Assembly (NCBI RefSeq): GCF_900078195.1
Contig: NZ_FJVE01000007.1
Coordinates: forward strand, 744,001-808,000
Direction of reading: 5' to 3'
Source: Clostridium sp. Marseille-P299
Lineage (GTDB): Bacteria > Bacillota > Clostridia > Lachnospirales > Lachnospiraceae
Length of the DNA: 64,000 nucleotides
Shown: in pieces, positions 43,203 through 51,386 of the stretch
Layout: each line of letters starts with the position of its first letter
Position numbering within the stretch: the stretch's first letter is position 1
Notes under the pieces: generated by a model
What the model was told of the DNA's origin: nothing
Databases searched by the model: none
The model's input: the letters and a program-made list of their open reading frames with translations, nothing else
Program-made: the position numbers and the translations under genes

Positions 43203-44507
43203 ATGGATAAAAATATTTTACAAAAGTTTGTCAAGTATGTAAGTTTGAATATTCTTGGAATGATAGGACTTTCTTGTTACATCCTTGCGGATACCTTTTT
43301 TGTATCAAAAGCCTTAGGAGCAACGGGGGTAGCAGCACTTAATTTTTCTATATCGATTTATAGTGTGATTAATGGTACTGGTTTAATGATAGGAATTGGT
43401 GGTGCTACTAGATACAGTATATTAAAATCTCAAAATGATGATAAGAAAGCAAATGCAGTATTTTCTTCTAGTGTTATGTTAGGAATTCTTTTGGGGATTA
43501 TATTTGCAATCATCGGAATATTTGGTTCAAAACCTTTGGCAATGATATTAGGAGCTGATAGCGTTACCTTACCATTAACGAAAACATACTTAACAACAAT
43601 ACTTTGTTTTGCGCCATTTTTTATTATGAATAATATTCTACTTGCGTTTGTTCGTAATGATAATGATCCGAAGTTATCTATGATAGCAATGTTGACTGGT
43701 AGTCTTTCGAACGTTTTTTTGGATTATATGTTCATATTTCCGCTTGGTATGGGTATGTTTGGAGCGGCTTTTGCAACTGGACTCGCTCCAATTATAAGTA
43801 TTGGCGTACTGTCTATTCATTTTATAAAAGGTAAAAATAATTTTGCATTTATAAAAAGTAAATTACGTTGGCGTTCTACTTGCGATATATTTAGTCTAGG
43901 ATTATCTGCTTTTATTACAGAGGTTTCTTCTGCTGTTGTTTTAATAACATTTAATTTAGTGATTATTGGGCTGAAAGGTAATTTAGGTGTTGCTTCTTAT
44001 GGAATTGTTGCTAATATAGCACTGGTTGGAGTTGCAATATTTACTGGAATTGCGCAAGGGATACAACCTCTCGTTAGTCATGGATATGGTATGGCAAATC
44101 ATGATGAATTAAAAAAAGTAATGAAGTATGCATTAATTACTTCACTTGGTATAGCATCACTTATATACATAACTGTTTTTTATAAAGCCGATGATATCGT
44201 TGGCATTTTTAATAGTGAGAACAATATAGAAATAGCACAGATTGCGAAAACGGGTCTGCAAATTTATTTCTTAGGTTTTTTCTTTGCTGGTATCAATATT
44301 ATTATGGCGACGTATTTTAGTGCAACAGAGAGAGCAAGGGATGCCTTTCTCATCTCCATTGCGCGGGGATGTATTATAATAGTACCTTTGGTTCTTATAT
44401 TAAGTACTATATTGAAAATGACAGGTATTTGGTTAGCTTTTGTTTTTACTGAATGTGTAGTTACTATAATTACAATGATTATTGTAAAATCAAATAAATT
44501 TAAATAG
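43203..44507 (+). CDS. MATE family efflux transporter (second)
   Basis: A 434-residue MATE protein with 12 predicted transmembrane helices. The opening KFVKYVSLNILGMIGLSCYILADTFFVSKALGATGVAALNFSISIYS is characteristic of the DinF/NorM-like clostridial group, and the second half starts around ALITSLGIASLIYITVF. It exports unknown compounds with an ion gradient. AGGAGG precedes the ATG. It is not closely similar to the MATE protein encoded at 21479. Confidence 0.9.
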   Translation: MDKNILQKFVKYVSLNILGMIGLSCYILADTFFVSKALGATGVAALNFSISIYSVINGTGLMIGIGGATRYSILKSQNDDKKANAVFSSSVMLGILLGIIFAIIGIFGSKPLAMILGADSVTLPLTKTYLTTILCFAPFFIMNNILLAFVRNDNDPKLSMIAMLTGSLSNVFLDYMFIFPLGMGMFGAAFATGLAPIISIGVLSIHFIKGKNNFAFIKSKLRWRSTCDIFSLGLSAFITEVSSAVVLITFNLVIIGLKGNLGVASYGIVANIALVGVAIFTGIAQGIQPLVSHGYGMANHDELKKVMKYALITSLGIASLIYITVFYKADDIVGIFNSENNIEIAQIAKTGLQIYFLGFFFAGINIIMATYFSATERARDAFLISIARGCIIIVPLVLILSTILKMTGIWLAFVFTECVVTIITMIIVKSNKFK

Positions 44508-44672
44508 GGACAAATCAATTCTTCAATTGAATTATATTTAATTGAAAAATAAAACGTATAGCATGAAATTTATAAACGTGGTAAGCAATTTCGTAAGTAA
44601 GTAGCAACTTTTTTAGGATATTATTTACAATCATAATCTACCCAACGTTTTAACACAAAAGTAAAATAAGTT

Positions 44673-44722
44673 ATAAGGATTAGTTAATTTTCATATTGTA
44701 AATTAGCTAATCCTTATTTTGG
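44673..44722 (+). terminator. Terminator of the second MATE gene
   Basis: ATAAGGATTAGTTAA pairs with TTAGCTAATCCTTAT across a 15-base loop and is followed by TTT. It lies 166 bases after the stop; the intervening sequence shows nothing else. Confidence 0.75.
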
Positions 44723-44766
44723 TGAGGCTCATAATCAGTTGTTATCACTTTGTTGGAGGCAAATTA

Positions 44767-44945
44767 CTAAAGTATTTGGTTTTTCCAGAAAGCACATCTT
44801 GATAAAAGCCTTGCTACCACTATATCTTTTTCATTATAGACTCGTCGATTCTGAGCATCTCCGTATACATTTGGAATCAAACCTTCCTTGCAATAATACT
44901 TTAATGTTTTGTAGGACAAGTTATTTCTTTACAAGTTTCACTCAT
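44767..44945 (-). pseudogene. Broken MerR family regulator fragment
   Basis: On the minus strand an ATG with a GGAGAA site (44945) opens MSETCKEIT, hits a stop within five codons, and then the classical MerR start continues in another frame: TLKYYCKEGLIPNV, a short turn, and NRRVYNEKDIVVARLL, before a stop near 44767. This is the winged-helix part of a MerR regulator with a frameshift or small deletion and no effector domain. It lies directly downstream of the LysR gene and was probably once the regulator of neighbouring redox genes. Confidence 0.7.
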
Positions 44946-44956
44946 ATGGATTTCTC

Positions 44957-45805
44957 CTAACTATTTTCTATAGCAGAGACAAAACGTTCTAGGCGTTGTG
45001 AATCTGAATTCTTTATGTGGCAATAAAACGTCACATTCACTTCTGAATCGGTAAGCGGAATTAAAACACGATTCCCATTCTTATTTGTATCGAGATTAGC
45101 AAGATTTGTTGAAAATGAAGGCAAGGCGGATGATCTTCGAAGTTCATCCAATACCTGTATATCTTCCTGAACAAGGAATAGGGAATCGGGCATTTTTGCT
45201 TTGCAAATATCATACCAGAAACCAATTTTAGATAAAATAAGCATACTCTGACCATTCAAATCCCGCAATGAAAGGTTCTTATATACTGCAAGGGGATGCG
45301 CAGGTGGAAGGGCAACGTAAAGATGTTCCTCTAGGTATTGGAAAGAAAGAATATCTGGATGATCCGATGGTTTCGTGGTGATAATGATTTGATAAGTTCC
45401 ATTTAACAGGCCGGATGTTAATTGCTCAAAAGTTTTTATCTCAGATTGAATGGTCATATCGGGATATAGTCTTGAAAGTGTGGGGGTAAGACGCCACAAT
45501 GGAGCCGGTGCACAGGAACCAAGGCTTAAGGTATGTTGACTTCGCTCGAAAGTTTGGAGTCTTTCAGACATAGAAGCTGCTTCACTAAGTATTTTTCTTG
45601 CATATTCCAGAGCAAGCTCTCCGTTTGCATTCAATGTTATTTTATTTTTCTGACGATCAAAAAGCGATACTTGTAGTTCTTCTTCCAATCGTTGTATAGA
45701 TCGACTTAAAGCAGGCTGAGAAAGATGAAGAAGCTCAGCGGCTTTTGATACAGTTCCAGCTTCAGCAATCGTTATTAATTGTTCTAATTGATTTAGTTCA
45801 AACAT
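44957..45805 (-). CDS. LysR family transcriptional regulator
   Basis: A 282-residue LysR-type regulator. The N-terminal helix-turn-helix is typical (LEQLITIAEAGTVSKAAELLHLSQPALSRSIQRLEEELQVSLFDRQ). The effector domain follows, slightly short but complete. It is divergent from an aldo/keto reductase operon with 129 bases between, the normal LysR arrangement, and a perfect T-N11-A box lies in that gap. It therefore probably controls the reductase genes and itself. GAAGG precedes the ATG. Confidence 0.93.
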   Translation of the reverse strand: MFELNQLEQLITIAEAGTVSKAAELLHLSQPALSRSIQRLEEELQVSLFDRQKNKITLNANGELALEYARKILSEAASMSERLQTFERSQHTLSLGSCAPAPLWRLTPTLSRLYPDMTIQSEIKTFEQLTSGLLNGTYQIIITTKPSDHPDILSFQYLEEHLYVALPPAHPLAVYKNLSLRDLNGQSMLILSKIGFWYDICKAKMPDSLFLVQEDIQVLDELRRSSALPSFSTNLANLDTNKNGNRVLIPLTDSEVNVTFYCHIKNSDSQRLERFVSAIENS

Positions 45806-45829
45806 GTTCAGACCTTCTTTCAGTTATTC

Positions 45830-45852
45830 TTAAACTTTCAGTATGTGTTTAA
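45830..45852. promoter_or_regulatory. LysR-type binding site (T-N11-A)
   Basis: TTAAAC (45830-45835) and GTTTAA (45847-45852) are perfect inverted arms separated by 11 bases, the canonical LysR recognition layout, 25-47 bases from the lysR start and about 85 bases from the reductase start. Confidence 0.72.
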
Positions 45853-45934
45853 ATTATAGCACAATGTGAAATGAACATTGTACTTTTTTTATGTTTTTTA
45901 TTAAATTATAAGTGTCAAGAGAAAGAGGAATGAA

Positions 45935-46795
45935 ATGCAGAACATCATACTAAATAATGGAGAGTCTATGCCACTCTTGGGATTTGGAACATTTCAGATT
46001 ACAGATGCGGAACTTTGCAAACAGTGTGTAACGGAAGCGATAGAGTCAGGGTATCGATTATTTGATACGGCGGCATCTTATGGAAATGAAGAGGCAATTG
46101 GAGAAGCAATAAGTAAAGCCATTAGCAATGGAATCGTGGCAAGAGAAGAACTTTGTCTGGCAACAAAAGTCTGGATTCAGGATACAGGGTATGAGGCAAC
46201 GATGCAGGCATTCCAGTTATCTTTAAAAAAAATGAGACTGGATTATCTGGACCTGTATTTAATTCATCATCCATTTGGAGATTATTATGGTTCATGGAGA
46301 GCAATGGAAGATTTGGTGAGAGATGGCAGGATCAAATCTATAGGCGTATGCAATTTTGCTTCAGACAGGTTGGTTGATTTATGCTTTCATAGTCAGATAA
46401 AGCCGGCTGTCAATCAAATTGAAATTCATCCATTCCTTTGTCAGAAATCTGAGCTAAATATCATGAAGGAATATGATGTACAGCCAATGGCCTGGGGACC
46501 TTTGTCAGAAGGACAGCACAATATATTTAAGCACCCAGTATTAGCAAAAGTTGCAGAGAAATATGGAAAAACAGAATCGCAAATTGTACTTCGGTGGCAT
46601 ATGCAAAGAGGTATCATTGCTATTCCAAAGACTGTCCATAAAAAGCGAATGATTGAGAATATGGATATTTGGGACTTTGAATTAAATAACAGGGACATCC
46701 AGACGATTGAAAAGCTTGATATTGGACATAGTGAGATTATTGATCATAGGAGTGCCTATACAGCAAAGTGGCTGAATGAGTGGAACATCCACTAG
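45935..46795 (+). CDS. Aldo/keto reductase (first, DkgA-like)
   Basis: A 286-residue NADPH-dependent aldo/keto reductase with a TIM barrel. The catalytic tetrad is visible: Asp and Tyr in LFDTAASYGNEEAIG, Lys in LATKVW, His in YLIHHP. The cofactor site IAIPKTVHKKRMIENMDIWDFEL is near the end. Closest in pattern to 2,5-diketo-gluconate-reductase-like enzymes acting on aldehydes or ketones. It heads the operon divergent from lysR. A close paralogue follows 108 bases later, evidence of tandem duplication. Confidence 0.93.
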   Translation: MQNIILNNGESMPLLGFGTFQITDAELCKQCVTEAIESGYRLFDTAASYGNEEAIGEAISKAISNGIVAREELCLATKVWIQDTGYEATMQAFQLSLKKMRLDYLDLYLIHHPFGDYYGSWRAMEDLVRDGRIKSIGVCNFASDRLVDLCFHSQIKPAVNQIEIHPFLCQKSELNIMKEYDVQPMAWGPLSEGQHNIFKHPVLAKVAEKYGKTESQIVLRWHMQRGIIAIPKTVHKKRMIENMDIWDFELNNRDIQTIEKLDIGHSEIIDHRSAYTAKWLNEWNIH

Positions 46796-46903
46796 AAATG
46801 AAAGAACGAATCAACAGCAAAACAAAGCAACAGCAAAATGAATCAACAAAAGAGCCAATAAACGATATCGTATTTGCAAGATGCGCAGGAAAGGGAGAAA
46901 AAT

Positions 46904-47755
46904 ATGGAAATTGTAACATTAAACAATGGAGTAAAAATGCCAAAAGAAGGATTTGGGGTATTTCAAGTACCAGATCCAGCACAGTGTGAACAGTCAGTAG
47001 TAGACGCAATTGAATCAGGTTACAGACTGATCGACACAGCAGCAGCTTATTTTAATGAGGAAGCAGTTGGAGCAGCGATTAAAAGATGTGGAGTTCCAAG
47101 AGAAGAACTATTTATTACAACAAAGCTATGGGTTCAGGATGCAAGCTATGAAGGTGCAAAAGCAGCAATTCAAACTTCCCTTGACAAGCTAGGACTGGAT
47201 TACATTGACTTATACCTGATTCATCAGCCACTTGGCGATTACTATGGTGCATACCGTGCAATGGAAGAAGCATACAAAGCAGGCACCTTAAAGGCAATCG
47301 GTGTATGTAATTTCTATCCTGAAAGACTGACAGACCTTTGCCTTACAGCAGAAGTAATACCAGCTGTAAATCAGGTAGAGCTTCATCCATTCTTCCAGCA
47401 GGAAAATGCACTTAAGGTAATGAAAGAATTTGGTGTTCAGCCAGAAGCATGGGGACCATTTGCAGAAGGAAATCATGGAATATTTACAGATCCAGTACTC
47501 ACTGAGATTGGAAATAAGTATGGAAAATCTGCGGCTCAGGTTGCACTTCGCTGGAATACACAAAGAGGTGTTGTTGTTATTCCAAAATCCGTACACAAAG
47601 ATCGTATGGAACAGAACATTGATATCTGGGATTTTGAATTATCACAGGAAGACATGGATAAAATTGCAAAAATGGATATTGGACATAGTGAAATTGTAGA
47701 TCACAGCAGTCCTGATTTTGTAAAATATCTTCATAGTGCAAAGATACACGAATAA
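46904..47755 (+). CDS. Aldo/keto reductase (second, paralogue)
   Basis: A 283-residue aldo/keto reductase very similar to the preceding one, sharing IDTAAAYFNEEAVG (Asp, Tyr), TTKLWVQDASYE (Lys), YLIHQPLGDYYGAYRAMEEA and VVIPKSVHKDRMEQNIDIWDFELS. The catalytic-loop residue after His is Gln rather than His. The ATG at 46904 follows GGGAG by about 6 bases; a longer in-frame start (46874) is less likely. It probably reduces related aldehydes. Codon use is less AT-rich than the EAL/Agr block. Confidence 0.92.
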   Translation: MEIVTLNNGVKMPKEGFGVFQVPDPAQCEQSVVDAIESGYRLIDTAAAYFNEEAVGAAIKRCGVPREELFITTKLWVQDASYEGAKAAIQTSLDKLGLDYIDLYLIHQPLGDYYGAYRAMEEAYKAGTLKAIGVCNFYPERLTDLCLTAEVIPAVNQVELHPFFQQENALKVMKEFGVQPEAWGPFAEGNHGIFTDPVLTEIGNKYGKSAAQVALRWNTQRGVVVIPKSVHKDRMEQNIDIWDFELSQEDMDKIAKMDIGHSEIVDHSSPDFVKYLHSAKIHE

Positions 47756-47770
47756 TACTGAATATCAAGG

Positions 47771-47797
47771 AACGGAGACTCATCTGAGTCTCCGTTA
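47771..47797 (+). other. Hairpin after the second aldo/keto reductase gene
   Basis: AACGGAGACTC pairs perfectly with GAGTCTCCGTT around ATCT. No T-run follows, so termination is doubtful; it may protect the message 3' end. Confidence 0.5.
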
Positions 47798-47950
47798 AAT
47801 ATATAAGCAAGTTCATGCAACGTAAATAAGTAACATGCATAGTCGTATATTTGTTCACACAAAAACATACTTTTATTCTTGATCGGTAGCTACTATCGGA
47901 TGATAGGCTTAATAAAACATCTCATTTTATAAATAAAAGGAATCTGCGAA

Positions 47951-48076
47951 ACAGCACAAAGATATGGAGAAAGTAATGTTTTAGTGGCCTATTTTTCCTG
48001 GTCAGGTAATGTACAGCAAATGGCGAGGTGGGTATCGGAAACTACAGAAATAAAAAAACGGAGGATTAGAAAATGA
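47951..48076 (+). pseudogene. Flavodoxin N-terminal remnant
   Basis: A frame in phase with 47975 reads NVLVAYFSWSGNVQQMARWV and then SETTEI, the FMN-binding start of clostridial flavodoxins, but has no start codon of its own and ends at the TGA (48074-48076) that overlaps the flavin reductase ATG. The 3' two thirds of a flavodoxin are missing. It looks like a deletion remnant that left the downstream reductase start intact. Confidence 0.65.
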
Positions 48077-48633
48077 GAAAAGACTTTGGAACAAAAACTA
48101 TTGTAACACCATTACCAGTATTAATGATAGCAACTTATGATGAGAATGGAACTCCAGATGTTATGAATGCAGCCTGGGGAGGGCAATGTGGTGGAAAACA
48201 CGTGGCACTTAATTTATCCAGCCATAAAACAACAGATAATTTGAAACTTAAAAAGGAGTTCACTGTAAGTTTTGCAACTAAGAAAACAATGGTAATTTCG
48301 GATTATTTTGGATTGGAATCTGGAAGAGATACCGATAAGATTGCAAAAGCTGGAGTGCATGTGACAAAAAGTACACATGTAGATGCACCAATGATTGAAG
48401 AGTATCCACTTACATTGGAGTGCAAAGTAATTGATATCCAGGAACTCCTTGGAGAGACAAGAATTGTTGGTGAAGTAGTGAACATGAGTGCAGATGAAAC
48501 CATTCTGGACCAGAATGGAAATATTGACATTGACAAGATGGAACCTATTGCGTTTGATTCGACTTCTGCTTCCTATAGAGTTCTTGGAAGCATTGTTGGA
48601 AATGCGTTCAAGGATGGGGTACAGTTAAAATAG
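48073..48633 (+). CDS. Flavin reductase family (FMN-binding split-barrel) protein
   Basis: A 186-residue protein of the flavin reductase-like split-barrel family. Features: PLPVLMIATYDENGTPDVMNAAWGGQCGGKHVALNLSSHKTTDNLKLKKEFTVSFA, then YFGLESGRDTDKIAKAG and the acidic YPLTLECKV region. It binds FMN and probably transfers electrons from NAD(P)H to an acceptor or a partner flavoprotein. GGAGG lies 7 bases before the ATG. It sits among aldo/keto reductases and flavodoxin-like genes, consistent with a redox stress or detoxification operon under the LysR regulator. Confidence 0.85.
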   Translation: MRKDFGTKTIVTPLPVLMIATYDENGTPDVMNAAWGGQCGGKHVALNLSSHKTTDNLKLKKEFTVSFATKKTMVISDYFGLESGRDTDKIAKAGVHVTKSTHVDAPMIEEYPLTLECKVIDIQELLGETRIVGEVVNMSADETILDQNGNIDIDKMEPIAFDSTSASYRVLGSIVGNAFKDGVQLK

Positions 48634-48650
48634 CACGAAGAGCTTGAGAC

Positions 48651-48800
48651 CAAAGAGCAAAAGAGTATGACAGCAATCGTGACAACTATGATGAGCAAAC
48701 GGACTTAAAAGCGATTGCGGATTCATGCAATCTTGTTCCTAGTAGCTATAAACGAATGATACATGAAGAAATACTTGAAATCTTTCAAGAATGTCTTTGA
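48651..48800 (+). pseudogene. Orphan C-terminal coding remnant
   Basis: In one frame ending at TGA 48798-48800 a protein-like tail of about 48 residues is readable (AKEYDSNRDNYDEQTD, LKAIADSCNLVP, YKRMIHEEILEIFQECL), but there is no start codon with a ribosome binding site and the frame is blocked upstream by a stop. I do not recognise the parent gene. It is probably the 3' end of a deleted gene. Confidence 0.35.
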
Positions 48801-48818
48801 TTTGAAAGGAGTTTCTTA

Positions 48819-49020
48819 ATGAAGAAGATTAGCTTGTTTTTACTAAGCCTTGTGCTTATATTCAGTCTTGTTGCTTGAAGTAGCAATAAAAATACTTCCA
48901 ATAATTCGTTCATTCCAACATCACGTCAACAAAGATGGTTATACCGTATCAAGAAACAATGTCCACGAAGCTGAGCCTGATGTTATTCGCTGGCTGCAGG
49001 AATTGGGATATACAAAATAG
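48819..49020 (+). pseudogene. Flavodoxin-type lipoprotein, internally deleted, stop at the lipobox
   Basis: An ATG with AAAGGAG upstream encodes a lipoprotein signal peptide, MKKISLFLLSLVLIFSLVA, whose next codon, expected to be the lipobox Cys, is TGA (48876-48878). The Ser/Asn-rich linker follows in the same frame. From about 48920, in a different frame, the C-terminal part of a secreted flavodoxin appears (HHVNKDGYTVSRNNV, AEPDVIRWLQELGYTK) to TAG at 49018-49020. The flavin-binding middle is deleted. Two independent lesions show a dead gene. Confidence 0.72.
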
Positions 49021-49029
49021 GAGGTTATT

Positions 49030-49569
49030 ATGAGTAAGAATATTTTAGTTTTATCAGGAAGTCCCCGAAAAGGTGGTAATTCCGATTTGCTGTGCGATGA
49101 ATTTATGCGTGGTGCAGCAAAGAGCGGAAATCAGACGGAAAAGATATTTCTAAGAAATAAGAAAATAGGTTTTTGTACTTCCTGTTACTATTGTCTAAAA
49201 AGTGATGGTGTCTGTGCCATTAAGGACGATATGGCAGAAATACTTGAAAAAATGTACTGGGCAGATGTCATCGTTATGGCAAGCCCTGTTTACTTTTATT
49301 CCATTGACGCACAAATGAAAACTTTGATTGACCGCTGCTTTGCACAATGGACAAAGATTAAGAATAAAGAACTTTATTACATTATGACTTCTGCCGATGA
49401 TACCGATACCGTAATGGATTGTACACTAGAATGCTTTAGAGGGTTTGCAGTTTGTTTGGATGGTTCAAAGGAAATGGGTGTTATATACGGAAAAGGTCTA
49501 TCTGAATCCGGAACAGTTCAAAATACTCCGTTAATGCAGGAAGCATATGAAATGGGCAGGAATGTATGA
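49030..49569 (+). CDS. NAD(P)H-dependent FMN reductase-like flavodoxin family protein
   Basis: A 179-residue flavodoxin-fold protein of the iron-sulfur-flavoprotein/NADPH-dependent FMN reductase type. The FMN phosphate loop is LVLSGSPRKGGNSDLL (about 5-20), a Cys pair region FCTSCYYCLKSDGVCAIKDDM follows, and ADVIVMASPVYFYSIDAQMKTLIDRC forms the second flavin contact. The Cys pattern CxxCxxC...C could bind a cluster. GGAGG lies 7 bases before the ATG. It is 12 bases upstream of the third aldo/keto reductase and cotranscribed. Confidence 0.88.
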   Translation: MSKNILVLSGSPRKGGNSDLLCDEFMRGAAKSGNQTEKIFLRNKKIGFCTSCYYCLKSDGVCAIKDDMAEILEKMYWADVIVMASPVYFYSIDAQMKTLIDRCFAQWTKIKNKELYYIMTSADDTDTVMDCTLECFRGFAVCLDGSKEMGVIYGKGLSESGTVQNTPLMQEAYEMGRNV

Positions 49570-49581
49570 TAGGAGAAAACA

Positions 49582-50589
49582 ATGAAATATCGTAAATTAG
49601 GAAATAATTTAAATGTATCTGCCGTTGGACTTGGCTGTATGGGAATGAGCCATGCTTATGGTGCCCCGGCAGATAAAAAGGAAATGGTTGAATTGCTGTC
49701 ACAGGCAGTAGATATGGGTTACACCTTTTTTGATACAGCAGAGGTGTATGGCACGCCTGACGCTCCAAACGAGAATGAGGAATTGCTAGGCGAGGCATTA
49801 AAACCGTTTCGTAGCAAAATCGTACTTGCTACCAAATTCGGAATTCACTTTGATATGACAAGTGCTGAGGTAAATAAACCGCTGGTGCCAGATTCCAGAC
49901 CAGAAGTAATCCGGGCATCCGTAGAAGGTTCTTTAAAACGATTAAATATGGATCACATTGATCTTTATTATCAGCATCGTACTGACCCGCAAATTCCGAT
50001 AGAAGAAGTTGCTGGTGTTATGGCAGATTTAATAAAGGAAGGAAAAATCACCCATTGGGGACTTTCGGAGGCGAAGGAAGATACCATTCGTCGTGCTCAT
50101 AGGGTTTGTCCGGTAACAGCGATTCAAAACCGTTACTCAATGATGGCCCGTCATTACGAACCGTTGTTCCCTGTATTGGAGGAGCTTCAAATTGGTTTTG
50201 TTCCATTTAGTCCTCTTGCAAATGGATTCCTTACGGCAAAATATGACAGTAACACTAAGTTTGAAGCAGGAACGGATTACCGCAGTATGATGCCCCAGTT
50301 TACGCCAGAAGCCTTGACTAAAAATCAGGAACTATTAAACCTTTTATATACAATGGCTGAAATTAAAAATGCAACACCAGCACAGATTTCTTTAGCTTGG
50401 ATGATATGTAAAAAGCCGTATATTGTACCCATCCCCGGTACAAGAAAGCTTGACAGATTAAAAGAAAATGCAGGTGCAGCAGAAATCGAGTTGTCAGTTC
50501 AGGAAATACAGCAGTTGGATCATGCACTAGACAATATGGAAATGTCCGAAGTTTTCGGGGGGTCAAAAATCATCAAAAAAAGTGAATGA
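49582..50589 (+). CDS. Aldo/keto reductase (third, AKR13-like)
   Basis: A 335-residue aldo/keto reductase from a different subgroup than the first two, starting KYRKLGNNLNVSAVGLGCMGMSHAYG. The tetrad residues lie in FFDTAEVYGTP (Asp, Tyr), LATKFGI (Lys) and LYYQHRTDP (His). The C-terminal NADPH site is VPIPGTRKLDRLKENAGAAEIELS. It is typical of enzymes reducing aldehydes or dicarbonyls. It follows the flavodoxin-like gene by 12 bases with GGAG upstream, and its stop overlaps a small downstream frame. Confidence 0.93.
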   Translation: MKYRKLGNNLNVSAVGLGCMGMSHAYGAPADKKEMVELLSQAVDMGYTFFDTAEVYGTPDAPNENEELLGEALKPFRSKIVLATKFGIHFDMTSAEVNKPLVPDSRPEVIRASVEGSLKRLNMDHIDLYYQHRTDPQIPIEEVAGVMADLIKEGKITHWGLSEAKEDTIRRAHRVCPVTAIQNRYSMMARHYEPLFPVLEELQIGFVPFSPLANGFLTAKYDSNTKFEAGTDYRSMMPQFTPEALTKNQELLNLLYTMAEIKNATPAQISLAWMICKKPYIVPIPGTRKLDRLKENAGAAEIELSVQEIQQLDHALDNMEMSEVFGGSKIIKKSE

Positions 50590-50750
50590 AAGAGATAATT
50601 GATTTTGATGAACCAATCATTGTATTTTTTATCTACTATCTTGCCATTATGGGATTATGTACTTACATCGTTTATTATGTGTCTAAGGTGCTTCGAAAAA
50701 AATATTTTAAAATCGTTGACAATAAAGAAGAAAGGGAATATATTACATAA
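50586..50750 (+). CDS. Small single-pass membrane protein, 54 residues
   Basis: A short frame starting at the ATG that overlaps the reductase stop (ATGA, 50586-50589), suggesting translational coupling. An acidic N-terminus (MKEIIDFDEP) is followed by one hydrophobic segment (IIVFFIYYLAIMGLCTYIVYYV), then a Lys/Arg-rich cytoplasmic part. No ribosome binding site of its own. The last third is encoded inside the stem of the operon terminator, which is unusual. Real expression is unproven. Confidence 0.45.
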   Translation: MKEIIDFDEPIIVFFIYYLAIMGLCTYIVYYVSKVLRKKYFKIVDNKEEREYIT

Positions 50751-50773
50751 TATATTCCCTTTCTTCTTTATAA
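50722..50773 (+). terminator. Strong hairpin ending the redox operon
   Basis: AAAGAAGAAAGGGAATATA pairs perfectly with TATATTCCCTTTCTTCTTT around a small loop, with A- and T-rich flanks. It overlaps the 3' end of the 54-residue frame. Confidence 0.75.
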
Positions 50774-50894
50774 AAGTAAATTTAATTTAATCATCATAAA
50801 TGAAATGTCATAAAATATACGAAGAGAGATTAAGTTTACTTCATGACATCAGTAGCAGTGCACAAGCAGATAGCACAGAGGGGTGTGATTAATT

Positions 50895-51344
50895 ATGAAT
50901 AACCAACTTGATTTTAAAGGGATTGATGAAGCACATTTTTTCATTGGCCAGATCACCGCGTTTTCCAACCGTCTCCAAACAAAAGGAGATAGTTTTTTTG
51001 AGAAAATTAGTTGGAAGCAATGTTTTTTATTAATCTGCATTAAAATGTTTGAAATACCACCAACAATAAAAGAATTATCCGATGCCGTTGGAAGTTCTCA
51101 TCAAAATGTAAAGCAGATGTTATTAAAGATTGAGAAAGCAGGATTCATTAAGTTTGTTCCAGATGAAGTAGATAAACGAAAACAGAGAATCATAGTGACA
51201 GAAAAAGCGGAAGAGTTTGATAAATTCTATGGGGAACCAAGCAATCTATTTATAAAACAGCTTTATAGAAATATTGATATGGATAAATTAAAAATTACGA
51301 TTGAGACCTTGATGCAATTAGATGAGAACCTAAAAGAAATGTAA
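50895..51344 (+). CDS. MarR family transcriptional regulator
   Basis: A 149-residue winged-helix regulator. The HTH and wing read FEIPPTIKELSDAVGSSHQNVKQMLLKIEKAGFIKFVPDEVDKRKQRIIVTEKAEEF, with the DKRxxxxxxT wing of MarR. It lies upstream of a flavodoxin gene it probably regulates. Inverted ATGTCAT (50806-50812) and ATGACAT (50844-50850) upstream may be operator half-sites, though widely spaced. Confidence 0.87.
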   Translation: MNNQLDFKGIDEAHFFIGQITAFSNRLQTKGDSFFEKISWKQCFLLICIKMFEIPPTIKELSDAVGSSHQNVKQMLLKIEKAGFIKFVPDEVDKRKQRIIVTEKAEEFDKFYGEPSNLFIKQLYRNIDMDKLKITIETLMQLDENLKEM

Positions 51345-51386
51345 TACAGTAATGTAAAACAATATAAAAGAAAGAAGAGGAAATTT

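Noticed and set aside
44739..44960. Open frame of 73 codons on the plus strand
   Set aside because: It is antisense to the broken MerR fragment, which has a recognisable protein sequence; the plus-strand frame has no ribosome binding site or family resemblance.
47877..47915. Possible T-box or riboswitch before the flavin reductase gene
   Set aside because: Only short GATAGG-type partial repeats are present, without the conserved blocks of any class I know; the adjacent sequence is flavodoxin gene debris.
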